From contig JAFAAP010000004.1 of the NCBI GenBank assembly GCA_023426505.1, positions 1-18,493 of the forward strand: 18,493 bases of DNA, in the 5' to 3' direction. The notes beneath the pieces were generated by a model. It saw only the letters and a list, made by a program, of their open reading frames with translations. It ran no database searches and was not told where the DNA came from. A program made the translations under genes and the position numbers. Source of the DNA: Pseudomonadota bacterium. GTDB taxonomy: Bacteria; Pseudomonadota; Alphaproteobacteria; Rhizobiales; Beijerinckiaceae. Of this stretch, positions 1 to 7,137 are shown one piece after another. Each line of letters opens with the position of its first letter. The stretch's first letter is position 1.

Positions 1-125
1 GCCTGGATCTGGCTGCCGAGCTTGAGGGACGTGATCCTCACGTCCGCCCGTCTTTCGGTAATGGTCTCCGAGATTTCATCGAGATAGCGACGCCAATCGG
101 CTGAATCGATCATTTTCGTGGACAT
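1..125 (-). CDS. DUF5335-like protein, N-terminal part (cut by window edge)
   Basis: The reading frame starts at ATG 125-123 and stays open to the left edge, giving 41 residues that begin MSTKMIDSADWRRYLDEI and end LKLGSQIQA. A good Shine-Dalgarno (GGAAGG) sits about 8 nt upstream of the ATG. The pattern of an early Trp (W11), a short amphipathic helix, then an 'RITSLKLGSQ' strand resembles the start of DUF5335 proteins, which begin with a W..(F/Y)(L/F)D helix followed by a V.(I/V)..L.LG.Q strand. DUF5335 has no assigned function. The gene follows the nitroreductase on the same strand after a 41-nt gap, so the two may be co-transcribed. The family call rests on a short fragment and is tentative. 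Confidence 0.6.
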   Translation of the reverse strand, partial: MSTKMIDSADWRRYLDEISETITERRADVRITSLKLGSQIQ

Positions 126-166
126 GCTACAGGCCTTCCGCTGTTGCCGAGGAGTCGGCGCTTCTC

Positions 167-775
167 TCAGGCCGCCGGATACCCGACGGTTTGAGTCAGG
201 ATGACGCGCTGTTCGGGGCGAAGACCCATTTTGAGTGCCAGCGCCCGACGATCGACAAGTCCGCGCGCGACCGTCGCAAGACCTGCGGATGCGCAGAACA
301 GATAGACGTTCTGAGCGATGAACCCTGTGTCGAGGGCCGAGTAGAACCGCAGTTCGTTGCGATCCGACATTCCCTGCATTCGAGCGAGATCCGCGACATA
401 GATCAGGTTGACGGGGGCCAGTTCCACGAAGTCCTGCAGACCTGTCAGGGAGCGAACGTCCTCCCTCAGAATCCATTCGAGGTGGAAATGGTGAGGGCTG
501 AAGAGGAACAGGCCGCGAGCCAGCGCGACATAGATGTCGATCTCTTGCCAGTTGCGCGCTGACGGCGCGGTCCGATGGTCGTCCCGTCGGTTGATCCCGC
601 AGGCCGCCCAGAGCAGGTCGGACAGGAGCAGAAGGTCGAGCGGCTGAGGAGAAAACTCACGGGACGATCTGCGGGCTCCGAGCGCCTCCATGAGCGAACG
701 CCCGCCCGATCTGGTTGGGAGCGGCAGCCCGATCGGTTCACTGATGGCAGCCGGGGGCTGGTCAAGACTTGCCAT
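167..775 (-). CDS. SagB-type nitroreductase family protein
   Basis: This is a 202-aa flavin-dependent nitroreductase-fold protein, presumably FMN-binding and cytoplasmic. Visible family features are 'ALGARRSSREF' (residues 31-41, the usual N-terminal FMN-phosphate-binding Arg/Ser stretch), 'LLSDLLWAACGINR' (50-63), 'RTAPSARNWQEIDIYV' (68-83, the P-S-A loop typical of the SagB branch), 'FYSALDTGFIAQNVYLFC' (144-161) and a C-terminal 'QTVGYP' (195-200). SagB proteins of peptide clusters oxidise azolines, but no cyclodehydratase or precursor peptide is present here. This one is therefore a stand-alone nitroreductase of unknown substrate. The frame extends upstream to a TTG at 925, but those 50 extra residues lack family character, so I start at the ATG at 775. 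It sits between a hypothetical gene upstream (168-nt gap) and a DUF5335-like gene downstream, all on the minus strand. Confidence 0.82.
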   Translation of the reverse strand: MASLDQPPAAISEPIGLPLPTRSGGRSLMEALGARRSSREFSPQPLDLLLLSDLLWAACGINRRDDHRTAPSARNWQEIDIYVALARGLFLFSPHHFHLEWILREDVRSLTGLQDFVELAPVNLIYVADLARMQGMSDRNELRFYSALDTGFIAQNVYLFCASAGLATVARGLVDRRALALKMGLRPEQRVILTQTVGYPAA

Positions 776-943
776 GAGACGCCCTTGCACGGGAAGCAGA
801 TAGATCGCCGATGCTCCACGGTGCACCTGTCGGTCCGCCCTGCATTGACTAATGTCAGAGTTCGAGACCAAGTCATCGGTGGGCTGGACCAGACATCTGG
901 CCGGGTCATCCGTCGCCTGGGTCAATACTGGCGAGGCGGGCCT

Positions 944-1378
944 CTACCCTGGCTTGACGTCTTCCTCGATCGCCACTTCGGGCTCGGCGAATTCCCCGCT
1001 TGCGAGTCGCCTCGCGACGATCCCCAGACAGCCGTTGTCAATGGAATCCATGATCGGCGACGAGTAGCCGTGGCTCCATCGTTCGCTGCGCAAAAGATGA
1101 TGCACCCAATGACGGACGACGCCGAACGGCGCGGTCTCCAGTTCGCGCTCGCCGAGATCCTGCTGCATGGGGGCCAGATCGCCGCACACGAAATTGCAGG
1201 CATAAGCGCCCATCAGGAATCGATGATATTCCGGTGAACCGGTAAAGTCCTCCATGCTCGCCCGCGGCCGCGTCTGTCTAGCGCTGATCAGCTCCTTCGC
1301 AAGCAGAACCATCATTTGAGCCTGATCCACACGGACGGGCGTTCTCCTGCTGGCAAGCGTCGACTTGATCCCCGGCAT
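944..1378 (-). CDS. Hypothetical protein, 144 aa
   Basis: I do not recognise this family. The frame begins with ATG at 1378, with a purine-rich Shine-Dalgarno (GAGGGG) immediately upstream, and encodes a soluble, mixed-charge protein with no signal peptide or membrane segment. Its most structured part is residues 84-125: a Trp/His-rich 'RHWVHHLLRSERWSHGYSSP' helix-turn and then 'IMDSIDNGCLGIVARRL', which looks like a conserved helical core. The N-terminal 20 residues are basic and could be an extension, because a second Met pair lies at residues 22-23. It is the first gene of a minus-strand run with the nitroreductase and the DUF5335-like gene, and it is divergent from the plus-strand 78-aa gene. 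Coding is supported by the Shine-Dalgarno and by the position between clear genes, but not by homology. Confidence 0.6.
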   Translation of the reverse strand: MPGIKSTLASRRTPVRVDQAQMMVLLAKELISARQTRPRASMEDFTGSPEYHRFLMGAYACNFVCGDLAPMQQDLGERELETAPFGVVRHWVHHLLRSERWSHGYSSPIMDSIDNGCLGIVARRLASGEFAEPEVAIEEDVKPG

Positions 1379-1550
1379 TTCCCCTCAGCCTCTTCTCAGC
1401 CGCTTCGCCAGATTAGCGCCTGCTTCCGGGTCAAGGATACCGGAGCATTCGCTTTGGCGTTCTCCTCGACCAGATATCAAGGCAGGATTGATTCAACGCA
1501 AGGCAGCCATGTCGGGGCCGTGCTCGAGTTTACCGCGTGAGGAAACCGTG

Positions 1551-1787
1551 ATGCACAAGGATTTTACCCTCCCGAACCTGCAGAGCAAGCTCGACCTCTT
1601 GGAGAGCGGCGGGCAGCTTCAGGTCTTGCGCGTCGATATCGAACGCCTGTTTGGAATGGACGACGTGGCTCAGGATCGGCTTCTGCGGTTCGCGCAGGGA
1701 CATGGCTGCCTGGCGGTCGAAACCGATTCCGGAGTGACGTTCCGCAGGGTCGCTGAAGCCCGGACGACAAACCGCAGACTAAGCTGA
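1551..1787 (+). CDS. Small hypothetical protein, 78 aa
   Basis: The ATG at 1551 has a GAGGAA Shine-Dalgarno about 7 nt upstream, which fixes this start over the longer frame from 1365. The product is a small charged soluble protein with no recognised domain. Residues 1-35 form a likely helix ('LPNLQSKLDLLESGGQLQVL' then 'RVDIERLFG'). Residues 36-70 look like a compact helix plus beta hairpin ending 'LAVETDSGVTFRRV'. The stop codon at 1785-1787 is only 2 nt from the stop of the convergent response-regulator gene. A hairpin immediately downstream could terminate its transcript. The function is unknown. The size and fold pattern would fit a small regulatory or adaptor protein, but that is a guess. 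Confidence 0.65.
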   Translation: MHKDFTLPNLQSKLDLLESGGQLQVLRVDIERLFGMDDVAQDRLLRFAQGHGCLAVETDSGVTFRRVAEARTTNRRLS

Positions 1788-1789
1788 GC

Positions 1790-2239
1790 TCAAGGGCGCC
1801 TGCCGGAAAGGCGCCTTTCCTCGCGTCGCTCGCTCCGTCGGCGCGAGGGGGGATGACAGATTTCGCCTAGGGCGTAAAGAAGCCGCTCGATATGGAGAGG
1901 CTTTTCCAGATGCGCAGCCCCCTCCAGCCCTTCCGGTACGACGGCTGGGACATAACCCGTCGAATAGATGAAGGGCACATGGCGCTTGCGGAGCGTCCGG
2001 GCCACCTCGAAACCGCTTTCGCCGCGCAGGTTGATGTCCAGGACTGCGCAGGTCAGACGTTCGCTTGCCGCCAGCGGCAAGGCCTTCTCCAGGCTCGGAA
2101 CCGGGCCGACCACATCGGCCCCGCAGCTTTCGATCGCCCGACAGATGTCGTCGGCGATGTAGTATTCGTCCTCGACCAGGAGCACCCGGCAGTCTGTCAG
2201 GTCGGGTTTCTCGCTTCTATGGTGTCCGCTCGATCCCAT
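1790..2239 (-). CDS. Single-domain response regulator
   Basis: This 149-aa protein has one receiver (REC) domain and no output domain. The acidic pocket is E23-D24 ('LVEDEYYIADD'), the phosphoacceptor is D68 ('AVLDINL'), the switch Thr is T94 ('YSTGY') and the conserved Lys is K113 ('LEKPL'). The C-terminal 18 residues are an Arg-rich, probably disordered tail. The start ATG (2239-2237) overlaps the 3' end of the kinase gene by 23 nt and has a GGGAGGCGAGG Shine-Dalgarno, so translation is probably coupled to the kinase. It is the obvious partner of the upstream HWE kinase. Single-domain regulators of this kind commonly accompany HWE kinases in alphaproteobacteria and may relay phosphate or act as a phosphate sink. 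No DNA-binding domain is present. Confidence 0.88.
   Translation of the reverse strand: MGSSGHHRSEKPDLTDCRVLLVEDEYYIADDICRAIESCGADVVGPVPSLEKALPLAASERLTCAVLDINLRGESGFEVARTLRKRHVPFIYSTGYVPAVVPEGLEGAAHLEKPLHIERLLYALGEICHPPSRRRSERREERRLSGRRP
1792..1818 (+). terminator. Hairpin terminator for the 78-aa gene
   Basis: Positions 1792-1800 (AAGGGCGCC) pair with 1810-1818 (GGCGCCTTT) as a 9-bp stem with one G-U pair and a 9-nt loop. On the plus strand the stem ends in TTTCC, so it has only a short U tract. It begins 5 nt after the plus-strand stop and lies inside the last codons of the convergent response-regulator gene, so its sequence also encodes part of that protein's Arg-rich tail. Confidence 0.45.
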
Positions 2240-5200
2240 GATCCTCGCCTCCCGGCTCGGGCTGATCCGCGCTGCGCTTGACGTCCTGGACCACTGTCTT
2301 TCCGTTGAACGGCAGCTCGATGGTACAGCGGATGCCATCCGGTGTGAAATCGAGCCTCGTTCCGGCATCGAGCTCATAGGGAAGGGTGCGCTGAATGAGC
2401 TCGGTTCCGAAGCCCTTTCGCCGGGGGGCGATGTCTGCGGAACGAAGGCCGTTCTCACGCCATTCCAGCACGAGCTTCCGGTCTCCGTCGCTGCCATCGA
2501 TCCGCCAGGTCACGTCGATGTGGCCCCCGCTCTCGGAGAGCGCGCCGTATTTGACCGCGTTGGTTGCGAGCTCATGCACTGCGAGACCCAGCGTCTCGGC
2601 AACCTCGGCCCTGAGACGCACAGCTGGCCCGTCAACTTGCGCCTTTTCGTCGTCGCGCACTGTATGGGCCAGCAGCTCCTCCCTCACGAGCTCCTCGAGC
2701 TCGACCCCGTTATCGGCTGCGCGGGTCGACATGGTCTGGGTGCGGGCGAAGGAATCGATGCGCCCCTCCAGATGCATGGCATAGTCCTCGACGGTCTCGC
2801 TGTTGGCGGCGGTGCGTCGTGCGATCGAGCGCACCACGGCCAGGGTGTTGCGCACCCGGTGCTGCAGTTCGGCCAGAAGCAGCTTGGTGTGCTTCTCGCT
2901 TTCGCGCAGGGCCTCTTCAGTGCGGACACGCTCCGTCAGGTCGATCGTCACGGCGATCCCGCCGAGCACGTTGCCGTTCGCATCGCGATAGGCGCTGACG
3001 CTGTTGCGGACCCACACGACCACGCCATCGGGGCGCGTGTGGCGCTTCTCGATGACGAACGGCTCACCCCCGGCCAGCGCCTGCTCGAGCTGAGGCTTGT
3101 TGCGGGCCCAATCCTCCGGATGGGTCAGTTCGCCGACCGTGCGGCCGAGGATCTGCTTCCTCGAACCTCCCACGATTCCGCAGTATCGATCGTTGACGTA
3201 GATCACCTTCATGTCCCGGTCGGTCATCGCGATCCCGACCTCCGCCTGCTCGGCCATGGCTCGGAAGCGCTCTTCGCTCTCGCGCAAGGCCTGTTGAGCC
3301 CGGGTGAGCGGAGTGACGTCCATGAAGGTGACGACTGCGCCGCCAATATAGTTGTCGATGCTTCGGTACGGCAGCACCCGCACCATGTAGCGGGTTCCTT
3401 TCGCGTGATCCTCGATCTCCCGGTCGGCGCTTCCGAGGGTACGGACGACGCGCCGCACGTCGTCCTGAAGCTCGTCATAGGTCACCCGCGACTTGATGTG
3501 GGTGATCGGCCGTCCGATGTCGGTCTCGACCAGATGAAAAATCTCGGCGACGGCGGGAGTGTAGTTCATGACCCGCATGTCGTTGTCGAGGAAGATCGTG
3601 GCGATCTGGGTGCTTTCGAGCAGGTTCTTCAGGTCGCTGTTGGCACGGCCCAGCTCCTGAACCCGGTGTGCGAGTTCGCCGTTGACGGTCGTCAGCTCCT
3701 CATTGACGGACTGGAGTTCTTCTTTCGAGGTCTCGAGCTCCTCGTTGGCGGATTGCAGCTCCTCGTTCAGGGATTGGTATTCCTCGTTCGAGGACTTCAG
3801 CTCTTCGTTCGTGCTCTCAAGCTCCTCGATGGTCGCCTGGAGCCTCTCCCTCGTGACGCGCAGCTCGGTTTCGAGGCGCTGCACGTGCTCATCGCGCAGG
3901 AAGGTGCTCCCCGTCTTCTCGTCGGCTTCATGTTCGGGGGGGGTGCCTCCTTCCTTGAAGAGCACGACGAAGCCCATTGGCGCGTTCGGCTGGTCCCGCA
4001 CCGGTTCGACGACGATGTCGACGACGAGGCGCTTTCCGTTCGTCCCCATCGTCAAGCCATCGATCTGGACCGTCTGGTTTTCCTCTGCGGCCTTCGTCAA
4101 GGCCGCGCGCAGATCCAGGCGCAGGTCGGCATGAATGAGGTTGAGGAGGTTGAGGGTTGCCGCGCCCCCGGCCGGCTCGATGTAGCGGCCCGTCCTGCCT
4201 GAGAAATGCACGACGTCAAATCCCTCGTCGATCACCACATAGGCTGGGGCATGGCGCTCCGCGATGGTTTCCGCCTTGCGGGCCATGCCGGCCTCGATCC
4301 GGCGAGGACGCAGAGGCGGGGTCCCGTCGGCCGGCCTGCGATCCACTGCCGTAAACGGGAACTCCGGTAGAACCCGGGCCGTGGTCTCGAGCCGTTGAAA
4401 GATTCGGAAGCCGCGGTCGATCGGCGCGAAGAGCTTGGTGTGTCGGGAGATGTTCTCCGAATTCCCCAGGAACAGGTATCCGCCCGGCTTCAGGGCGAAG
4501 TGGAAGAGGGGAATCATCCGGTCCTGGAGATCGGAGTTCAGGTAGATCAGGAGGTTGCGGCACGAGATCATGTCGAGCCGGGAGAACGGCGCATCCTTGA
4601 TCACACTGTGCTGCGAGAAGATGCACATCTCCCGCAGCTCCTTGACCACGCAGTAGGTGTTGCCCTCCTTGATGAACCATCGGCCCAGCCGTTCCGGCGA
4701 GACGTCCTTCGTGATGGCCTCCGTGTAGCGCCCGACCCGGGCCGAGGCGAGAGCGCGGCCGTCGATGTCCGTCGCGAAGATCTGGACATGCGGCACGGAG
4801 TCGAGCTTTGCCATGTGCTCGCGCAGCAGGATGCCGATGGAATAGGCCTCCTCGCCCGTGGAGCAGCCGAGGACCCAGATCCGCAAGTTGTCGTTGCGGG
4901 TTTTACCCTCGAACAGGTTGGGAATGACCTGGCTTTCCAGAAGCTCGAACTCCCTCCGGTCACGGAAGAACTGGGTCACTCCGATCAGCAGGTCGTTGAA
5001 GAGGTTCTGCGGCTCGTCGGCGTGCGTCCGCAGCACCTCGATGTAATCGTTGATGGTGACGGCCTGCATGACCTGCATGCGGCGCTGGACACGGCGGAGG
5101 AAGGTGTTCGGCTTGTAGCCATGGAAGTCATGGCCGGTCTTGTTGCGCAGGACCGTCGCGATCGTTGCGAGCGCATGCGAAATGTCGGTCGCCTCGGCCT

Positions 5201-5861
5201 CCACATGAGACGCTTCCCGATAGCGCGCCAAGTGCTTCGCATAAAGCGCAACGCGCTTCGCCAGCTGCTCTGCCGGCAGAACGAAGTCGGCAAGCGCCGA
5301 CGGGTTGTGGTTGGCCGCAAGACTTTCCGCAGAGACACCGGCGGTCTCCTCGGCGAGCGTCAGCCCCCCGGCTTCCTTGATGGCCGTGATGCCCAGCGTT
5401 CCGTTGCCGTTCGTGCCGGCGAAGATGATGCCGATCGCCCTATCCTGGTTCTTGGCAGCAGAAACGAAGAAGCTGTCGATCGTCCCGCGCTCGCCCGGCG
5501 CCTCCTTGGCCGGGGCGCTCCGGAAGCGGTCGTTTTCCAGGGACAGGATCGTATTGGGGGCTGACCAGTAGATTCGGCCCGGCTCGGCCTTCGCCCCGTC
5601 CAGGGCCAAGGTCAGCTCACGCCCGTGCGTTGCCAGAACCTGCCTGAAGCGCTCGTCGTCGAGCGATTCCCGATGCTGGAAGACGAGGACGACCGTCATA
5701 TTCCGGTCGAGCTCCAGTTCGGCAAGGAAACGCTCCACCGGGGTTGTATTCGAACCCGAGGCTCCGATCGCAATGACCAAGTTCTCGATACCCTCTGCCG
5801 ATCCGCCTTCCCGAACAGCCTCGGATGGGGGTTTTTTGTTGCTCTTCTTGTCGTCGGCCAA
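2217..5861 (-). CDS. CheB/CheR/PAS hybrid HWE-family sensor histidine kinase
   Basis: This 1214-aa cytoplasmic multidomain sensor has no transmembrane segment. Domains in order are: CheB-like methylesterase (about 25-210; S35 and H63 are present, but the catalytic Asp position reads N153 in 'GTNGNGTLG'); CheR methyltransferase (about 225-490; SAM motif 'LGCSTGEEAYS' at 331-341 and 'SCRNLLIYL' at 433-441); a PAS-like segment (about 536-636); a long coiled coil (about 655-740) made of E-E-L heptads; PAS (about 742-852); PAS with PAC (about 862-978); and an HWE/HisKA_2 kinase with H1001 ('ELQHRVRNTLAVV'), N-box 'HELATNAVKYG' (1096-1106), 'EWRENG' (1133-1138) and G-box 'GFGTELI' (1150-1156). The start codon is TTG at 5861, with AGGGA upstream and an in-frame TGA six codons before it, so no longer ATG start exists. 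It lies in an operon between CheB (77-nt gap) and the response regulator (overlap). Confidence 0.93.
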   Translation of the reverse strand: MADDKKSNKKPPSEAVREGGSAEGIENLVIAIGASGSNTTPVERFLAELELDRNMTVVLVFQHRESLDDERFRQVLATHGRELTLALDGAKAEPGRIYWSAPNTILSLENDRFRSAPAKEAPGERGTIDSFFVSAAKNQDRAIGIIFAGTNGNGTLGITAIKEAGGLTLAEETAGVSAESLAANHNPSALADFVLPAEQLAKRVALYAKHLARYREASHVEAEATDISHALATIATVLRNKTGHDFHGYKPNTFLRRVQRRMQVMQAVTINDYIEVLRTHADEPQNLFNDLLIGVTQFFRDRREFELLESQVIPNLFEGKTRNDNLRIWVLGCSTGEEAYSIGILLREHMAKLDSVPHVQIFATDIDGRALASARVGRYTEAITKDVSPERLGRWFIKEGNTYCVVKELREMCIFSQHSVIKDAPFSRLDMISCRNLLIYLNSDLQDRMIPLFHFALKPGGYLFLGNSENISRHTKLFAPIDRGFRIFQRLETTARVLPEFPFTAVDRRPADGTPPLRPRRIEAGMARKAETIAERHAPAYVVIDEGFDVVHFSGRTGRYIEPAGGAATLNLLNLIHADLRLDLRAALTKAAEENQTVQIDGLTMGTNGKRLVVDIVVEPVRDQPNAPMGFVVLFKEGGTPPEHEADEKTGSTFLRDEHVQRLETELRVTRERLQATIEELESTNEELKSSNEEYQSLNEELQSANEELETSKEELQSVNEELTTVNGELAHRVQELGRANSDLKNLLESTQIATIFLDNDMRVMNYTPAVAEIFHLVETDIGRPITHIKSRVTYDELQDDVRRVVRTLGSADREIEDHAKGTRYMVRVLPYRSIDNYIGGAVVTFMDVTPLTRAQQALRESEERFRAMAEQAEVGIAMTDRDMKVIYVNDRYCGIVGGSRKQILGRTVGELTHPEDWARNKPQLEQALAGGEPFVIEKRHTRPDGVVVWVRNSVSAYRDANGNVLGGIAVTIDLTERVRTEEALRESEKHTKLLLAELQHRVRNTLAVVRSIARRTAANSETVEDYAMHLEGRIDSFARTQTMSTRAADNGVELEELVREELLAHTVRDDEKAQVDGPAVRLRAEVAETLGLAVHELATNAVKYGALSESGGHIDVTWRIDGSDGDRKLVLEWRENGLRSADIAPRRKGFGTELIQRTLPYELDAGTRLDFTPDGIRCTIELPFNGKTVVQDVKRSADQPEPGGEDHGIERTP
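3660..3827 (-). repeat. Eight-unit 21-bp heptad repeat encoding the coiled coil
   Basis: Residues 679-734 of the hybrid kinase are eight consecutive seven-residue units of the form E-E-L-x-(S/T)-x-N. At the DNA level they form imperfect 21-bp units, visible on the plus strand as recurrent 'agctcctcgtt' steps. This is the signalling coiled coil that joins the CheB/CheR/PAS half to the PAS/kinase half. Unit number is a plausible site of variation between strains. Confidence 0.85.
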
Positions 5862-5892
5862 TGTGAATGTCCCTGCTCACGAGGGGTTTGCC

Positions 5893-5920
5893 ATACTAAC
5901 GCGAAATGTACCATCGCCAA
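5893..5920 (-). promoter_or_regulatory. Candidate internal sigma70 promoter for the hybrid kinase gene
   Basis: Read on the minus strand, TTGGCG (5920-5915) and TAGTAT (5898-5893) are separated by 16 nt. The start codon is about 32 nt downstream of the -10. It lies in the 77-nt gap after cheB and could let kinase and regulator be expressed apart from cheB. Each hexamer matches consensus at four of six positions, so the call is weak. Confidence 0.3.
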
Positions 5921-5938
5921 GCCGGGGCATTGCTACCC

Positions 5939-6964
5939 CTAGCCAGGTGCTTGCCCGCCCTCGTCGAGGCCCGGGTCCGGAGAGGTAAACGACCGCAGCA
6001 TGGCCCTGCGCAGGACATCCGCATAAAGCCGGTACTCGAGGGCGCGAGCCTCGTACATCTCGGCTACGGCATTGCGGCCGCTCTCCCGCCCGTCCTTTGC
6101 CATGCGGGAGACCAGCTCGGCCCGCTCCTCGATGATCCGCAGGGCGATCCGAAGCGCCTCGTCGATCGTGTTCTCCTGTTCCTTTGCCACGACTTCGGCC
6201 GTGAATGCATGGCCCACCTGACATCGGAAGCGGAGAGGCTTCGCATCTCGGACGGTGGAGAGGACGCCGTTGCAGGAGGGGCAGGTGAGTGCGGAAGGAT
6301 CAGCGAACTTGGCCAGAACCTCGCTGTCGACCCGCTCACCGGCCGCGATGTCCACCTCAAGACGGATCTCAGGCGGGATCGGGACACCGGGGCCGGGCAC
6401 CTCGCGGGTAAGGTCGGACAGCACGTCGCCGATCCGCGCGCTGGGTATCGTGAGGTCAGCCGTGACCGCCTCAAGGGCGCTGCGTGGCATCTCGTCCGCG
6501 ATCGTGTCGGCCGGATCCTGGACGATGGCGACCCCGCCGCAGCGCTTGACCGCCTCCAGGCCCGAGGCGCCGTCATTGAGAAGGCCGCTCAGTACCACGC
6601 CGATCACCCGTGAGCCGTAGGCGGCTGCGGCCGAGCGGAACAGGGGATCGATGGCAGGCCGTGACAGGTTTTCCCGTGGCCCGCGGCCGAGCTTGATCCG
6701 TCCCTCCGTTAGAATGAGGTGGTGGTCCGGGACGGCCAGATAGACGTTGCCGGGCTTGATTTCCATGCCGTCCACGGCCGGATGGACGGGCAGCGGGCCT
6801 GCGGCCGACGCCACCGTCGCGAGAATGCCCGTGCTTCGGGCGGGAATGTGCAGCACGATGAACACGGCGGCAGGAAGATCGGCCGGGAGCGAGCCCAGAA
6901 TCGTCTTGAGGGGGGAGGTTGCTCCCGAAGACCCGCCTATGACGATAATGTCGCGATTGCTCAT
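5939..6964 (-). CDS. cheB: CheB-family methylesterase with C-terminal zinc-ribbon-like domain
   Basis: This 341-aa protein has a CheB C-terminal catalytic domain (about 1-190) and no receiver domain. The Ser-His-Asp triad can be read: S12 in 'VIGGSSGA', H39 in 'VLHIPA' and D131 in 'SGLLNDG'. Residues 228-252 hold C228, C231, C248 and H252 ('CPSCNG' and 'FRCQVGHAF'), a likely metal-binding ribbon found in stand-alone CheB proteins outside classic chemotaxis operons. A helical tail (260-325) follows. The ATG at 6964 is chosen over the frame's upstream extension to 7108 because the CheB fold begins right after it. It is the first gene of the CheB - hybrid kinase - response regulator operon. No chemoreceptor or CheA/CheW gene is nearby, so a regulatory role toward the hybrid kinase is more likely than chemotaxis. 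Confidence 0.9.
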   Translation of the reverse strand: MSNRDIIVIGGSSGATSPLKTILGSLPADLPAAVFIVLHIPARSTGILATVASAAGPLPVHPAVDGMEIKPGNVYLAVPDHHLILTEGRIKLGRGPRENLSRPAIDPLFRSAAAAYGSRVIGVVLSGLLNDGASGLEAVKRCGGVAIVQDPADTIADEMPRSALEAVTADLTIPSARIGDVLSDLTREVPGPGVPIPPEIRLEVDIAAGERVDSEVLAKFADPSALTCPSCNGVLSTVRDAKPLRFRCQVGHAFTAEVVAKEQENTIDEALRIALRIIEERAELVSRMAKDGRESGRNAVAEMYEARALEYRLYADVLRRAMLRSFTSPDPGLDEGGQAPG

Positions 6965-6997
6965 GAGAGTCTTTCGGTCAGGTCCCGCCGGAGTGTG

Positions 6998-7022
6998 AAC
7001 CCTAGGGGGCTGCAAGTGTTCC
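6998..7022 (-). promoter_or_regulatory. Candidate EcfG-type stress promoter of the cheB-kinase-regulator operon
   Basis: Read on the minus strand, GGAAC (7022-7018) is followed by 17 nt and GTT (7000-6998), 33 nt before the cheB ATG. Alphaproteobacterial EcfG sigma factors, controlled by PhyR/NepR, recognise GGAAC spaced about 16-18 nt from (C)GTT. The match to the core is exact; the base before GTT is G rather than C. Confidence 0.5.
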
Positions 7023-7061
7023 TCCCAAGGCCGGGAGTGGGTCCCGAACCAGGCCGTTGCG

Positions 7062-7086
7062 GGAACCAGAACGTCACCACGGCGTC
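7062..7086 (+). promoter_or_regulatory. Near-match EcfG-type promoter facing the 74-aa gene
   Basis: GGAAC (7062-7066), a 16-nt spacer and CGTC (7083-7086) lie 51 nt upstream of the ATG at 7138. The final T of the expected CGTT is replaced by C. It is divergent from the candidate promoter of the cheB operon, so the two genes may share stress control. Confidence 0.3.
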
Positions 7087-7137
7087 GGCTCTCTGAGGCC
7101 CGAGACATTGTTCGCGGCTGCCCCGAGGACCGTCCGG

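Noticed and set aside
2238..4202. 654-aa plus-strand open frame
   Set aside because: It lies antisense to the hybrid kinase in a GC-rich gene, has no recognisable domain, and its low-complexity text mirrors the coiled coil and PAS codons.
4395..5564. 389-aa plus-strand open frame
   Set aside because: Antisense to the CheB/CheR part of the kinase; no family features.
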